From: Clostridiales bacterium
Lineage (GTDB): Bacteria; Bacillota; Clostridia; Peptostreptococcales; Anaerovoracaceae
Direction of reading: 5' to 3'
Length of the DNA stretch: 64,000 bases
Assembly: GCA_012513435.1 (NCBI GenBank)
Contig: JAAZCE010000019.1
Location: 102,507-166,506 of the forward strand
Shown: positions 44,239 through 54,174 of the stretch, in pieces
Layout of the letters: each line of letters opens with the position of its first letter
Position numbering within the stretch: the stretch's first letter is position 1
Made by a program: the position numbers and the translations under genes
Notes under the pieces: generated by a model
The model's database searches: none
The model's input: only the letters and a program-made list of their open reading frames with translations
What the model was told of the DNA's origin: nothing

Positions 44239-44964
44239 ATGGATGAAAGAGTAAAAAAGATATTAAACGGAAGCAAAAGAGTGGCTTTTTTTGGAGGCGC
44301 CGGAGTTTCCACGGAAAGTAATATTCCGGACTTTCGTTCCGAGTCGGGCCTATATAAGGCCATGAACGATTACGGCTATTCTCCGGAGCATATGCTCTCC
44401 AGGACCTTCTTCATGAACCACACGAAGATGTTCTACGATTATTACAAGAAGAATTTAATTTATGTCGATGCCATGCCTAACAAGGCTCATATTGCCCTGG
44501 CAAAGCTGGAGGAGGAGGGAAAGCTCATAGGCATCGTGACCCAGAACATAGACGGACTTCATCAGAAAGCGGGCAACAGGAAGGTCTTCGAGCTTCACGG
44601 TTCGGTGCTGCGAAACAACTGCATGGACTGCGGAGCCTATTACGATTTGGACTACATAATGGATGAAGCAAACTGCGCAGACGGGATACCCAGATGCAAA
44701 AAGTGCGGAGGAATAGTTAAGCCAGATGTGGTTCTCTATGAAGAGGCTCTCGACGAGAAGGTTATCAGCGGAGCGGTAGAGGCTATCGGGAGCGCCGACA
44801 CACTTATAGTCGGTGGAACGTCCCTCGTTGTCTACCCTGCGGCAGGGCTTATCAATTATTTCAGAGGTGATAATATCATCCTTATAAACAAGTCGGAAAC
44901 AGGCTATGACCACAGAGCAAATCTTGTGATAAACGACTCTATCGGCAAGGTTCTGGGAAACTAG
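44239..44964 (+). CDS. cobB: Sirtuin NAD-dependent protein deacylase
   Basis: 241 residues. NAD-binding FFGGAGVSTESNIPDFRSE; catalytic QNIDGLHQKAGNRKVFELHG; structural zinc site CMDC and CKKCGG separated by about 30 residues; VKPDVVLYEE; GGTSLVVYPAAGLI. It is a class III/U single-domain sirtuin that removes acyl groups from lysines. The start at 44239 follows GACAGGTG; an upstream frame start at 44197 is less likely. A terminator follows at 45035. Confidence 0.94.
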   Translation: MDERVKKILNGSKRVAFFGGAGVSTESNIPDFRSESGLYKAMNDYGYSPEHMLSRTFFMNHTKMFYDYYKKNLIYVDAMPNKAHIALAKLEEEGKLIGIVTQNIDGLHQKAGNRKVFELHGSVLRNNCMDCGAYYDLDYIMDEANCADGIPRCKKCGGIVKPDVVLYEEALDEKVISGAVEAIGSADTLIVGGTSLVVYPAAGLINYFRGDNIILINKSETGYDHRANLVINDSIGKVLGN

Positions 44965-45034
44965 AGGCAGCCCATGAATGTCGTTAAAATTATAATTATT
45001 ATTTATTTTACTTAAATAGTATGATAAACTTTTT

Positions 45035-45078
45035 AGCGTATACTCTTTTTGTTTTATTACGGCGGGTATACGCTTTTC
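45035..45078 (+). terminator. Terminator-like hairpin before surE
   Basis: AGCGTATAC (45035-45043) pairs with GTATACGCT (45066-45074), followed by TTTTC; the loop is T-rich and 22 bases long. Confidence 0.6.
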
Positions 45079-45109
45079 ACTAAATAAACAGCTGTAGTAG
45101 GGGGAATAA

Positions 45110-45874
45110 ATGAAGGTGCTAGTAGCCAATGATGATGGCATTAAATCGAGAGGTATATATGAGCTGGTAAAGGCTTTGTCTGCTAAGGCAGATGTCTATG
45201 TTGTGGCCCCTGAGTCACAGAGAAGTGCCAGCGGACACGGTATCACAATAGCTAAACCTATAAGAGTAGAGAAGGTTGAATTTGACAATGCCAGATTGGC
45301 ATATCAAATATCGGGAACTCCTGCGGATTGTGTTAAATTAGGCATGGAAATCCTTTCCAAGGAGAACATAAAGGTAGATATGGTTTTCACAGGCATCAAT
45401 CACGGTGGGAACCTGGGAAATGATACATTGTATTCGGGAACAGTTTCGGCGGCTCTTGAAGGCTCCATTTGCGGGGTACCTTCGGTGGCAGTGTCCGTAT
45501 GCAGCCATCAGGCGGAGTATTTTGACTATGCCTGCGAGCTCGCGGCAGAGTGCCTGGAAAAGGCTAAGGGAAAATTGGCACCGGAGACGGTACTCAATAT
45601 TAACGTTCCCAACCTTCCCAAGGATGAAATAAAGGGGCTGAGATATGCCAGCTTGGGGAAAGTGGAATACAGAGAGTTTTTCGATGTAGAGGAGCTTGAA
45701 AGCGGGAAGCGTCAATACCTGTATGGGGGAGAGCCCATTGCGGTAACCGGCTTGCCGGAAACTACGGACGTAATGTCCATGCAGGAGGGTTATGCTACCA
45801 TAACGCCTTTGCACAGTGATTTGACGGATTACAGTCTTATAAATGAAGTGAGAAAATGGAGGATAGGAGAATGA
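45110..45874 (+). CDS. surE: 5'/3'-nucleotidase SurE
   Basis: 254 residues. Metal-binding N-terminus VLVANDDGIKSRGIYELVKA, then VVAPESQRSASGHGIT, GTPADCVKLG and the Asn-rich site FTGINHGGNLGNDTLYSGTV, all SurE hallmarks. It removes phosphate from nucleoside monophosphates. Its last codon overlaps the start of the next gene (ATGA). Confidence 0.96.
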   Translation: MKVLVANDDGIKSRGIYELVKALSAKADVYVVAPESQRSASGHGITIAKPIRVEKVEFDNARLAYQISGTPADCVKLGMEILSKENIKVDMVFTGINHGGNLGNDTLYSGTVSAALEGSICGVPSVAVSVCSHQAEYFDYACELAAECLEKAKGKLAPETVLNINVPNLPKDEIKGLRYASLGKVEYREFFDVEELESGKRQYLYGGEPIAVTGLPETTDVMSMQEGYATITPLHSDLTDYSLINEVRKWRIGE

Positions 45875-46416
45875 GTTTGATTTTAAGAGAAGATACATTG
45901 TTTATTGTAATAGATTTTCAGGAAAGACTGATGCCCGCCATGAGCGGCAAGGAACAGCTTGAGGATAAGGTCCTAAAACTTATAAAGGGAATGAAAGCCC
46001 TGGGTATTCCTGCAATAGTCACACAGCAGTACACCAAGGGCATAGGCCCTACAATATCCTCAATAGGAGAGGCTCTGGGAGATTTTGAGCATATAGAGAA
46101 GACGACATTCAGCTGCATGGCTAATCCTCAGTTTGCTGAAAAGGTCAAGGCCGCGGGCAAGAAAAACGTGGTGGTCTGCGGTATAGAAGCTCACATTTGT
46201 GTTCAGCAGACCGCATTGCAGCTTATAGAAGAAGGATATAATGTTTATGTACCAGCAGATTGCGTATCGTCAAGAAGCTCCGAGGACAAAATTTGGGGAG
46301 CAGAAAGAATGAGAGATGCGGGGGCAATAATTACATCGTATGAATCTGTGCTTTATGAGTTGCTGGGAGATTCAAAGGCAGAAGGCTTCAAAGCTGTTTC
46401 TGCAATAGTAAAATAG
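45871..46416 (+). CDS. Isochorismatase-family hydrolase
   Basis: 181 residues. Catalytic Asp in FIVIDFQERLMPAM, Lys in EKTTFSCM, and the nucleophilic Cys in GIEAHICVQQTALQLIEEGY, so the cysteine-hydrolase triad is complete. Substrate unknown; relatives include nicotinamidases and N-carbamoyl hydrolases. It starts at the ATG overlapping the surE stop, with GATAGGAG as ribosome site. Confidence 0.9.
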   Translation: MSLILREDTLFIVIDFQERLMPAMSGKEQLEDKVLKLIKGMKALGIPAIVTQQYTKGIGPTISSIGEALGDFEHIEKTTFSCMANPQFAEKVKAAGKKNVVVCGIEAHICVQQTALQLIEEGYNVYVPADCVSSRSSEDKIWGAERMRDAGAIITSYESVLYELLGDSKAEGFKAVSAIVK

Positions 46417-46430
46417 CCGGAGGCGCTAAA

Positions 46431-47366
46431 ATGTACATGTTTGATAACAGAATATCAATAGATAACAGAGAAATGTTGGAGGAGTATTTAAACGGATTTG
46501 AATACAAGACATCGGGACTGTCTTTTTCTGCCCAGTATATGTGGAGAGATATTAACAAGTTCAGCTGGGATATGGTCGGCGATTATATGTGTATAAGTGG
46601 AATAAGTCATCTTGAGCTAGAGGAAGGAATTATTCTGCCTTTTATGTTTCCGCCTCTCACCAGAACAGGAGAATACGAGAAGGAGTCTTTGAGAGAGACT
46701 ATATTCAAAGCCAAAGAAGTTTTTGACAAGGTAGGGCAGCCCTTTAGTTTAAGGCTGGTTCCATTTCATCTCATGGAAATAATCAAGGAAGCATGCCCTG
46801 AAATGTGCTTCAAGGACGACAGGCCTAATTATGACTACATTTACCTTACTCAGGATCTTATAGATTTAAAGGGCAGGGCATATCACGGCAAGAAAAACCA
46901 TCTCAACTTCTTCAAGAAGACCTATGGGTATGAGTATGTAGAAATGACATCCGATATGGCTGACGAGGCCATGGAGTTTATAGATGAGTTCAACAAGCGA
47001 AAGGATGTACCGGAGCACGAAATGGAAATGCTCAAAATGGAAGAGCAGGCCATGGAGGATGTTTTCGTCAATCTTGAGAAGGTGGGATACAGTGCCGGAG
47101 CCATATTAATAGACGGTAAAATAGAAGCCATAGCAATAGGTGGCCAGCTGGGAAAGAACACTATCACGGAGCATGTGGAAAAGGCAAACATCAATTTCAG
47201 GGGGCTCTACCAGGCTATAAACAATGAATTTTGTCAAAACGTTGCCGCTAGGGCAAAATATGTAAACAGAGAAGAGGACATGGGCATTCCTAACTTGAGG
47301 AAGGCCAAGCTGTCCTATAAACCTGTTAAGTTGTTGGAAAAGTATATAGGAGTATTTAAAACCTAA
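46431..47366 (+). CDS. DUF2156 (LPG synthase C-terminal-like, GNAT-fold) protein
   Basis: 311 residues, cytoplasmic, without membrane helices. Two GNAT-like halves: an N-terminal part ([20 protein letters not shown]) and a C-terminal part with [39 protein letters not shown] and [20 protein letters not shown]. This domain occurs alone or fused to MprF-like flippases that transfer amino acids to lipids; the stand-alone form has no proven substrate. It follows the isochorismatase gene by 14 bases with GGAGG, so it is the third gene of the surE operon. Confidence 0.82.
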   Translation: MYMFDNRISIDNREMLEEYLNGFEYKTSGLSFSAQYMWRDINKFSWDMVGDYMCISGISHLELEEGIILPFMFPPLTRTGEYEKESLRETIFKAKEVFDKVGQPFSLRLVPFHLMEIIKEACPEMCFKDDRPNYDYIYLTQDLIDLKGRAYHGKKNHLNFFKKTYGYEYVEMTSDMADEAMEFIDEFNKRKDVPEHEMEMLKMEEQAMEDVFVNLEKVGYSAGAILIDGKIEAIAIGGQLGKNTITEHVEKANINFRGLYQAINNEFCQNVAARAKYVNREEDMGIPNLRKAKLSYKPVKLLEKYIGVFKT

Positions 47367-47406
47367 TCTCCGTATACCTTTTATTAATAATAAGGAGGCA
47401 AGAATT

Positions 47407-48585
47407 ATGAGAGAAGTTGTAATCGTAGGAGCAGCCAGAACCCCCATAGGGACTTTTGGAGGCGCATTAAAGAATGTGCCGGCAAGAACTTTAGGTGCTA
47501 TTTGTGTTAAGGGAGCGCTTAACAGAGCAGGTGTAGACCCTGCATTGGTTGATGAAGTCGTTATGGGAGTCGTACTTCAGGGGGGCCTTGGACAAAACGT
47601 TGCAAGACAGATTTCCATAGATGCCGGAATTCCGCAGGAAGTACCAGCAATGACATTAAACAAGGTATGCGGATCAGGACTGAGAGCAGTATCTTTGGCC
47701 GCTCAGATGATTAAAGCAGGCGATGCTGAGGTAATAGTTGCGGGCGGAGCAGAGAATATGTCAATGGCAGGGTACGTTTTACCATCAGCTAGATGGGGAG
47801 CCAGAATGGACGACAACAAGATGATCGACATGATGGTCCATGACGGGCTTACAGATGCATTCAGCAAGGTGCACATGGGAATCACAGCTGAGAATATCTG
47901 TGACCAGTGGGGCCTTACAAGAGAAGAACTGGATAACTTCGCAGCAGCATCACAGCAGAAAGCTGTAGAAGCAGTAGCCGCAGGAAGATTTAAGGATGAG
48001 ATAGTTCCCGTAGAAATCCCTCAGAGAAAGGGTGACCCCATTATATTTGATACAGACGAATATCCTAAGGCTGGAACTACGGCAGAAGGAATTGGCAAGC
48101 TGAAGCCGGCATTTAAGAAGGAAGGCATAGTAACGGCAGCCAATGCTTCCGGCATCAACGATTCGGGCGCGGCAGTAGTAGTTATGTCAAAGGAAAAGGC
48201 AGATGAGCTGGGGATTAAACCGATCTGCACTATCAAGTCATACGCATCGGCGGGTGTTGACCCTCAGATTATGGGTATAGGACCTGTTCCTGCATCAACA
48301 ATAGCTATGAAAAAAGCCGGAATAGATGTTGATGACCTTGATTTAATCGAAGCGAACGAAGCTTTCGCAGCACAGTCTGTAGCAGTAGGCAAGGATTTGA
48401 AGTTCGATCACAATATACTTAATGTAAACGGCGGAGCAATCGCACTGGGCCATCCAATCGGGGCTTCCGGATGCAGAATACTTATATCGCTGATACATGA
48501 AATGCAGAAGAGAGATGCTAAGACAGGTCTTGCAACTCTGTGCATCGGCGGCGGACAGGGTACTGCTATGATAGTGGAAAGATAG
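47407..48585 (+). CDS. thlA: Acetyl-CoA acetyltransferase (thiolase)
   Basis: 392 residues. The three catalytic residues are in place: Cys88 ([19 protein letters not shown]), His349 ([10 protein letters not shown]) and Cys379 (LCIGGGQG). It condenses two acetyl-CoA to acetoacetyl-CoA, the entry into butyrate formation. AAGGAGG precedes the ATG. It is 40 bases after the DUF2156 gene and is followed by a good terminator, so it may also use its own promoter. A near-copy follows at 48853. Confidence 0.97.
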   Translation: MREVVIVGAARTPIGTFGGALKNVPARTLGAICVKGALNRAGVDPALVDEVVMGVVLQGGLGQNVARQISIDAGIPQEVPAMTLNKVCGSGLRAVSLAAQMIKAGDAEVIVAGGAENMSMAGYVLPSARWGARMDDNKMIDMMVHDGLTDAFSKVHMGITAENICDQWGLTREELDNFAAASQQKAVEAVAAGRFKDEIVPVEIPQRKGDPIIFDTDEYPKAGTTAEGIGKLKPAFKKEGIVTAANASGINDSGAAVVVMSKEKADELGIKPICTIKSYASAGVDPQIMGIGPVPASTIAMKKAGIDVDDLDLIEANEAFAAQSVAVGKDLKFDHNILNVNGGAIALGHPIGASGCRILISLIHEMQKRDAKTGLATLCIGGGQGTAMIVER

Positions 48586-48594
48586 TTAAGCATG

Positions 48595-48632
48595 AGGCCT
48601 GCATCCTTAAAGGGTGTAGGCCTATTTTTTTG
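48595..48632 (+). terminator. Terminator after the first thiolase
   Basis: AGGCCTGCATCCTT pairs with AAGGGTGTAGGCCT (two G-T pairs), followed by ATTTTTTT. Confidence 0.88.
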
Positions 48633-48723
48633 GTCATTTCCCAGAGAAAAAGCTTAGGGTACTGCACGGATAAAGGATTCATAAATTTATGTTAATATTT
48701 TAACGAAATTTCGCTCAAAACTA

Positions 48724-48751
48724 TTGCATTTTTAGAAAAATATGCTATTAT
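48724..48751 (+). promoter_or_regulatory. Promoter of the second thiolase gene
   Basis: TTGCAT (48724-48729), 16 bases, TATTAT (48746-48751), giving a leader of about 90 bases in which no structure stands out. Confidence 0.5.
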
Positions 48752-48852
48752 AACAACTAAGAAGGGAAGTTTATAGGAAATAAGCAGTTAAAAATATAAC
48801 GAAGCGTGGAAATGCGAGATGTTCCAGAGTAATAATGAGGAGGTTGATTATT

Positions 48853-50031
48853 ATGAGAGATGTTGTAATCGTAGGAGCAGCCAGAACGCCTATTGGATCA
48901 TTCGGCGGTTCACTAAAAACCGTTCCCGCCAAGACACTTGGCGCTGTTTGTATCAAGGAAGCCTTGAGCAGAGCTAAAGTCAAGCCTGAACAGGTAGATG
49001 AAGTAATCATGGGCAACGTTCTCCAAGGGGGACTTGGACAGAATATTGCAAGGCAGATGTCTATAGAATCAGGAATTCCACAGCAAGTGCCATCAATGAC
49101 ACTTAATAAGGTATGTGGTTCAGGATTGAGAGCCGTATCACTGGCAGGACAGATTATCAAGGCGGGCGACGCTGACATAATAGTTGCCGGAGGAGCTGAG
49201 AATATGTCTATGTCAGGCTATCTTTTACCATCGGCAAGATGGGGAGCCAGAATGGGCGACAACAAGATGATAGATATGATGATAAAAGATGGTCTTTCCG
49301 ATGCGTTCAGCGGAGTACATATGGGGGTAACTGCAGAGAATATTTGTGAACAATGGGGACTGACCAGAGAGGAGCTCGATGAGTTTGCTGCTAAATCACA
49401 ACAGAAGGCAGAAGTGGCAATAAAGACAGGAAAGTTCAAGGACGAGATAGTTCCTGTGGAGATTCCACAGAGAAAGGGTGATCCTGTTGTATTCGACACA
49501 GATGAGTATCCTAAGGCAGGCACTACGTCAGAGGGCATTGCCAGACTGAAGCCCGCATTTAAGAAGGGCGGAATGGTTACGGCAGCCAACGCTTCCGGCA
49601 TCAACGATTCGGGTGCGGCAGTAGTAGTTATGTCAAAGGAAAAGGCAGATGAGCTGGGAATAAAACCTCTCTGCACCATCAATTCTTATGCATCGGCGGG
49701 AGTGGATCCTCAGATAATGGGTATGGGACCTGTACCTTCATCCAAGAAAGCATTAGCCAAGGCAGGCCTTGAAATCAAGGATATGGACCTTATCGAGGCA
49801 AATGAGGCTTTCGCGGCACAGTCCGTTGCAGTAGGTAAGGACCTTGGATTTGATGAAGCGAAGCTCAATGTCAACGGCGGAGCTATTGCCTTAGGCCCCC
49901 CAATCGGGGCATCGGGAGGCAGAATATTGATTTCACTCATATTTGAGATGCAGAAGAGAGGCGCCAAAAAAGGACTAGCAACACTGTGCATAGGCGGCGG
50001 ACAAGGAACCGCGATGATAGTTGAAAGATAA
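48853..50031 (+). CDS. Thiolase paralogue with the catalytic His replaced by Pro
   Basis: 392 residues, collinear with the thiolase at 47407 and clearly a tandem duplicate. Cys88 ([19 protein letters not shown]) and Cys379 (LCIGGGQG) are kept. The [10 protein letters not shown] motif is [10 protein letters not shown]: His349 is Pro and Cys356 is Gly; nearby, [12 protein letters not shown] has become [12 protein letters not shown]. Loss of the His should abolish normal thiolysis/condensation. Because these changes cluster in about 100 bases, local sequencing error or a mutation hot spot must also be considered. GAGGAGG precedes the ATG at 48853 (an upstream frame from 48835 is unlikely). It has its own promoter and terminator. 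Confidence 0.9.
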   Translation: MRDVVIVGAARTPIGSFGGSLKTVPAKTLGAVCIKEALSRAKVKPEQVDEVIMGNVLQGGLGQNIARQMSIESGIPQQVPSMTLNKVCGSGLRAVSLAGQIIKAGDADIIVAGGAENMSMSGYLLPSARWGARMGDNKMIDMMIKDGLSDAFSGVHMGVTAENICEQWGLTREELDEFAAKSQQKAEVAIKTGKFKDEIVPVEIPQRKGDPVVFDTDEYPKAGTTSEGIARLKPAFKKGGMVTAANASGINDSGAAVVVMSKEKADELGIKPLCTINSYASAGVDPQIMGMGPVPSSKKALAKAGLEIKDMDLIEANEAFAAQSVAVGKDLGFDEAKLNVNGGAIALGPPIGASGGRILISLIFEMQKRGAKKGLATLCIGGGQGTAMIVER

Positions 50032-50111
50032 CGCCTTTGGAAACAAAAATACATACGAATAATATATTTAAGATAGCTGGCAAGGTGATTCAGAAGATAC
50101 TTTACGTGTGA

Positions 50112-50243
50112 ATTGCAGAGCAGCAATGTATCCATGTAGAGCGGCTGAGAAATTCAGCACAGGAAATTTACAATAAACTTTTGGTCAATAATCGAGACGA
50201 TTGGGCAAAAGTTGTCTTACAGGGTAAAAAAGATAGCGAATAA
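50112..50243 (+). pseudogene. Short open fragment without start codon, unknown
   Basis: 43 codons (such as RLRNSAQEIYNKLLVNNRDD) between a TGA and a TAA, without ATG or ribosome binding site, and with a few protein-like codons upstream of the TGA in the same frame. Probably the end of a lost gene. The 312-base gap 50032-50343 otherwise contains only the terminator below. Confidence 0.3.
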
Positions 50244-50247
50244 ATAG

Positions 50248-50301
50248 AAAGACTGCAGACAAATCATATGAGGCCATATGATTTATCTGCAGTCTTTTTT
50301 A
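50248..50301 (+). terminator. Long terminator hairpin between thiolase and the convergent C39-like gene
   Basis: Arms of 23 bases (50248-50270 and 50275-50297) pair with one mismatch over an AGGC tetraloop, followed by TTTT on the plus strand. Confidence 0.92.
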
Positions 50302-50343
50302 ATCTGTTTTATTTTTGATGGCTTTGATTTTCGTTCATTATGC

Positions 50344-51138
50344 TTATTCGGCTGGTGTTGCTATTACCCACGGCTGTGGTTCAGGTTCTCCAAGAAGCGT
50401 AACGCCCTCCTGCCACATGTAGAAGAACCTTTCCGCAGGAACGGTGAAGTAACCGTCTTGATAGTGATCCGAAGTGTCATAAGGGTCTGCTACGATGATA
50501 ACGTCATCACCTATGTCATCTTTGGTGCCCATAGTGTCGTAGCCTATGATTACCTGCCAGTGACCAGCCCAGTCAATCCAGTCCACCATAATAGGGGTGT
50601 CGTTTTTCAGGTTTTTCTTTACCCATTTTATGAATTTAACGGTAGCCATATCGTCAGTGTAGACATCGAAGGTAGCTTCGCCGGCTGTGCTTCTCTGAAC
50701 ATCCCAGCCGATTCCCTCGAAGAATTGAGCGATACCGTTTACACCGACCCCGTTTTCGCTGTCAGTTCCTGAAAGCTCTGCAATTTGAAGCTCGTCATAC
50801 TTATGGATATCGTAGTGATTAAGCACCATAAGAGCCGAGCATGGTCCGCATGTATATTCCGTAGACTGCTGATATGTTTCAAATTCAGGAATGATAGTCA
50901 GGGAATCCTTGGAGGTCATATTGTAATAATCAATATGAGTCCAATACGGAGAATCAAAGTGATCCTCACAGCCATCATAGCTGGAAGCTCCCGCTTCATC
51001 CAGCACATAACCGTCAGGATAAGGTATAGCATGCTTTTCAAAAGCTTCACTGCCGGAATCTGAACCGCAGGCAGTGAAAGTGAATATCATTGCCCCACAA
51101 ATAAGGCCGAGAATTAACGGATTTTTCTTCTTAAACAT
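50344..51138 (-). CDS. C39-like cysteine peptidase lipoprotein
   Basis: 264 residues. Lipoprotein signal (NPLILGLICGAMIFTFTACG). The peptidase_C39-like domain has Cys in QQSTEYTCGPCSALMVLNHY, His in WAGHWQVIIGYD and Asp in IIVADPYDTSDHY, so a papain-type triad is complete. It is outside the cell, anchored by lipid; it stands alone, not fused to an ABC transporter, so it is not a bacteriocin exporter. Substrate unknown. AGGAGGTG precedes the ATG. Confidence 0.85.
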   Translation of the reverse strand: MFKKKNPLILGLICGAMIFTFTACGSDSGSEAFEKHAIPYPDGYVLDEAGASSYDGCEDHFDSPYWTHIDYYNMTSKDSLTIIPEFETYQQSTEYTCGPCSALMVLNHYDIHKYDELQIAELSGTDSENGVGVNGIAQFFEGIGWDVQRSTAGEATFDVYTDDMATVKFIKWVKKNLKNDTPIMVDWIDWAGHWQVIIGYDTMGTKDDIGDDVIIVADPYDTSDHYQDGYFTVPAERFFYMWQEGVTLLGEPEPQPWVIATPAE

Positions 51139-51252
51139 TTAAAAACACCTCCTTCAATACATTCAGTAAGTTAATTATAGGCTTCCAATGGGCAAAAGAC
51201 AAGGCAAATAAAAGAAAATTATGAAAATTTAAAAGAGGGGATTTGTATGTAC

Positions 51253-51280
51253 TTGATACTGCCTTTTGTGGTATTATAAA
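51253..51280 (+). promoter_or_regulatory. Promoter of glnS
   Basis: TTGATA (51253-51258), 16 bases, TATAAA (51275-51280), close before the ribosome site. The short leader leaves no room for a T-box. Confidence 0.5.
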
Positions 51281-51308
51281 GTGTATATGGTAATTAGGAG
51301 GAAAGACG

Positions 51309-52943
51309 ATGACAGATACAAATAATTTTATTCACAATATTATAGATAAAGACCTGGAAGAAGAAAAATATGGAGATAAAGTACACACGAGATTCCCGCC
51401 AGAGCCTAACGGATACCTTCATATCGGACATGCCAAATCTATATGTCTGAACTTTACTACGGCGCAGAAATACGGCGGCAAGTGCAATCTGAGATACGAT
51501 GATACTAACCCTGTGAAGGAGGATATGGAATATGTGGATTCCATAGAAGCCGATGTTAAGTGGCTGGGCTTTAGCTGGGACCAAAGGCTGTGGGCATCGG
51601 ACTATTTTGATGAAATGTATCAGTGCGCTGTTGAACTCATAAAGCAGGGCAAGGCCTATGTCTGTGAGCTGAACGCTGATGAGACGCGAGCATATAGAGG
51701 GACCCTTACGGAGACGGGCAAAGAAAGCCCTTTCCGAAACAGAACTCCGGAGGAAAACCTGAAGCTTTTCGAGGGAATGAAGGAAGGCAGGTACGCTGAC
51801 GGTGAAAAGGTTTTGAGAGCCAAAATTGATATGGCTTCGCCGAATATGAACATGAGGGATCCTGTTATTTACAGGATAGCCCATGTGCCTCATCACAACA
51901 CAGCAGACAAGTGGTGCATATACCCTATGTACGATTTCGCTCATCCTATAGAGGATGCAATAGAAGGAATAACCCATTCCATATGCACCTTGGAATTTGA
52001 AGACCACAGACCCCTTTACGACTGGGTGCTGAGAGAGGTAGGCAGGTGGCCGGCTCCGCCTCAGCAGATAGAGTTTGCAAGGCTCAATATCACCAATACT
52101 ATAATGAGTAAGCGTTATTTGAAGGCCCTCGTTGATGAAGGTAAGGTTGACGGCTGGGACGACCCAAGGATGTCCACTATTGCCGGAATTAGAAGAAGAG
52201 GCTATACCGCCGAGGCAGTAAGGGATTTTTGCGAGAGGATAGGCGTTGCAAAGGCTAATAGTACAGTAGACGTAGGCCTTCTTGAACACTGTGTAAGAGA
52301 AGACCTTAAGGCAAGAGTAGAGAGCAGAAACGTAGTCGAAAATCCTATTAAAATAATAATCACCAACTATCCGGAAGGCGAGAGCGAAGAACTTGAAATA
52401 GAAAACAACCGAGAGGTTCCTGAGCTGGGCAGCCGCAAGGTACCTTTTAGCCGAGAGCTTTACGTGGACGGTGACGACTTTATGGAAGAGCCTGTAAAGA
52501 AGTATTTCAGGCTGTTTCCAGGCAACGAGGTTAGGTTTAAGGGAGCGTATTTCATTACGTGTAGCCAGGTAGTAAAAAACCAGGACGGAACTATTAAGGA
52601 GCTTCTTTGCACCTACGACCCTGAAACAAAGAGCGGCAGCGGCTTTGAAGGGCGTAAGGTTAAGGGCACAATACACTGGGTCGATGCCAAAACTGCAATC
52701 AAGATAAGAATAAGGAATTACGATTATCTTATGATAGAAGATGAGAAAGGTGAGCAGACTCTGAATCCTGACTCTCTCATAGAGACGGAAGGCTATGCAG
52801 AGCCGCTTCTCGGTGAGGCTAAGGCGGGAGAGAGATTCCAGTTCTTTAGAAAGGGATATTATATTGCCGATGAAAAGTTCACCACAGATGAAGAAAAAGT
52901 TTTTAATAAGATAGTTGGGCTTAAGAGCTCCTGGAAAAAGTAA
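51309..52943 (+). CDS. glnS: Glutaminyl-tRNA synthetase
   Basis: 544 residues, class I synthetase. HIGH motif in [20 protein letters not shown], the GlnRS-specific [20 protein letters not shown], and KMSKS variant [14 protein letters not shown]; then the two beta-barrel anticodon domains ([20 protein letters not shown]). It charges tRNA-Gln directly; many Clostridia use the GatCAB route instead, so the gene was probably acquired by an ancestor. It has an AGGAGG site and is followed 16 bases later by malic enzyme. Confidence 0.96.
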   Translation: MTDTNNFIHNIIDKDLEEEKYGDKVHTRFPPEPNGYLHIGHAKSICLNFTTAQKYGGKCNLRYDDTNPVKEDMEYVDSIEADVKWLGFSWDQRLWASDYFDEMYQCAVELIKQGKAYVCELNADETRAYRGTLTETGKESPFRNRTPEENLKLFEGMKEGRYADGEKVLRAKIDMASPNMNMRDPVIYRIAHVPHHNTADKWCIYPMYDFAHPIEDAIEGITHSICTLEFEDHRPLYDWVLREVGRWPAPPQQIEFARLNITNTIMSKRYLKALVDEGKVDGWDDPRMSTIAGIRRRGYTAEAVRDFCERIGVAKANSTVDVGLLEHCVREDLKARVESRNVVENPIKIIITNYPEGESEELEIENNREVPELGSRKVPFSRELYVDGDDFMEEPVKKYFRLFPGNEVRFKGAYFITCSQVVKNQDGTIKELLCTYDPETKSGSGFEGRKVKGTIHWVDAKTAIKIRIRNYDYLMIEDEKGEQTLNPDSLIETEGYAEPLLGEAKAGERFQFFRKGYYIADEKFTTDEEKVFNKIVGLKSSWKK

Positions 52944-52959
52944 AGGAAAATACTAGAAA

Positions 52960-54114
52960 ATGGACTACTATAAAGAATCTCTTAAGATGCATGAAGAGAA
53001 CAAGGGCAAGATGGCTGTCGTAAGCAAGGTCAAGGTAGGGACTAAGGACGACCTTTCTACGGCATATACCCCCGGCGTTGCCGAACCCTGCAGGAAAATA
53101 CACCAGAATCCGGAGGACGTATACAAATACACAAACAAATCCAATGTTGTGGCTGTGGTTTCGGACGGCTCTGCAGTCTTGGGGCTGGGAAACATAGGAG
53201 GGGCTGCCTCAATCCCTGTTATGGACGGGAAATCCCTGCTCTTCAAGGAGTTCGCGGGAATAGACGCTTTCCCTGTATGTCTTGAAACTCAGGACGTAGA
53301 TGAAATAGTAAATATAGTGAAGAATATAGCGCCGACTCTGGGAGGCATCAATCTGGAGGATATATCAGCTCCAAGATGCTTTGAGATTGAAGAAAGACTT
53401 CAGGCTCAGGTGGACATTCCTGTATTCCACGATGACCAGCATGGAACAGCAGTGGTGGTTTCAGCGGCAGTAATCAATGCGGCAAAACTTACATGCAGGA
53501 GCCTTAAAGAAATGACAGCTGTAATAAACGGCGCAGGTGCTGCCGGTACGGCTATAGCCAAGATGCTGATGAACCTGGGAATCAAGGACATTATCGCCTG
53601 CGATAGCAAGGGCATACTCACGAGAAACAGGGGCGACCTTAACGAGGCCAAGAGAAGACTTGCGGCGATAACAAACGAAGGACAGGTTTCGGGAAGTCTT
53701 GGAGATGCCATAAGGGGAAGGGACCTTTTCATAGGAGTTTCGGCGGCGAGAGTGTTGACCCAGGATATGGTAAGAACCATGAACAAGGATGCTATAATCT
53801 TTGCCATGGCCAATCCTGAACCGGAGATACTACCTGATTTAGCCCGAGAAGCGGGAGCGGCGGTTATAGGAACAGGACGTTCCGACTTCCCTAATCAGAT
53901 AAACAATGTGCTCATATTCCCGGGGCTTTTTAAAGGAGCTTTGGCAGCAAGAGCCAAGAGGATAACAGAAGAGATGAAAACTGCGGCAGCCTTTGCACTT
54001 GCAGGGATAATCAAGGACGATGAGCTTAGAGCAGACTATATTATACCAAGCGCATTTTACCCGGGAGCAGCAGACATAGTAGCTGCTGCTGTAGAGAAGG
54101 CTTGGCACCAATAA
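52960..54114 (+). CDS. Malic enzyme (malate dehydrogenase, decarboxylating)
   Basis: 384 residues, short bacterial type. It has the malic domain [29 protein letters not shown] with catalytic Tyr/Lys region [20 protein letters not shown], metal-binding [12 protein letters not shown] and [11 protein letters not shown], and a Rossmann domain with [16 protein letters not shown]. It converts malate to pyruvate and CO2 with NAD or NADP. Probably cotranscribed with glnS. Confidence 0.95.
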   Translation: MDYYKESLKMHEENKGKMAVVSKVKVGTKDDLSTAYTPGVAEPCRKIHQNPEDVYKYTNKSNVVAVVSDGSAVLGLGNIGGAASIPVMDGKSLLFKEFAGIDAFPVCLETQDVDEIVNIVKNIAPTLGGINLEDISAPRCFEIEERLQAQVDIPVFHDDQHGTAVVVSAAVINAAKLTCRSLKEMTAVINGAGAAGTAIAKMLMNLGIKDIIACDSKGILTRNRGDLNEAKRRLAAITNEGQVSGSLGDAIRGRDLFIGVSAARVLTQDMVRTMNKDAIIFAMANPEPEILPDLAREAGAAVIGTGRSDFPNQINNVLIFPGLFKGALAARAKRITEEMKTAAAFALAGIIKDDELRADYIIPSAFYPGAADIVAAAVEKAWHQ

Positions 54115-54125
54115 GATAAAAGACA

Positions 54126-54167
54126 AGACAGTTCGTAACCATCCTGTCTAAAAACAAAACTAGGGAG
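54126..54167 (+). ncRNA. preQ1-I riboswitch
   Basis: A 6-bp stem AGACAG (54126-54131) / CTGTCT (54144-54149) closes the loop TTCGTAACCATC; the A-rich tail AAAAACAAAACTAGGGAG follows. The GUAACC loop and the AACAAAAC-AGGG tail match class I preQ1 aptamers. The tail includes the ribosome binding site (AGGGAG) of the next gene, so preQ1 binding would block translation. The gene it controls is a queuosine-precursor transporter, which fits. Confidence 0.8.
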
Positions 54168-54174
54168 ATAGAAA

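Noticed and set aside
44239..44964. Sirtuin as a phage defence protein
   Set aside because: It is a single-domain deacylase with a normal zinc site and no STING, TIR or other defence partner nearby.
50344..51138. Bacteriocin processing/export by the C39-like protein
   Set aside because: It is a lipoprotein without ABC transporter domains, and no bacteriocin precursor with a double-glycine leader was found nearby.
51139..51308. T-box leader before glnS
   Set aside because: The promoter lies about 30 bases before the ATG, which leaves no room for a T-box; no specifier or T-box core sequence was seen.
51294..52676. Long antisense frame (460 codons) opposite glnS
   Set aside because: It mirrors the codon structure of glnS, has no ribosome binding site and encodes a low-complexity, family-less product; a shadow of the real gene.
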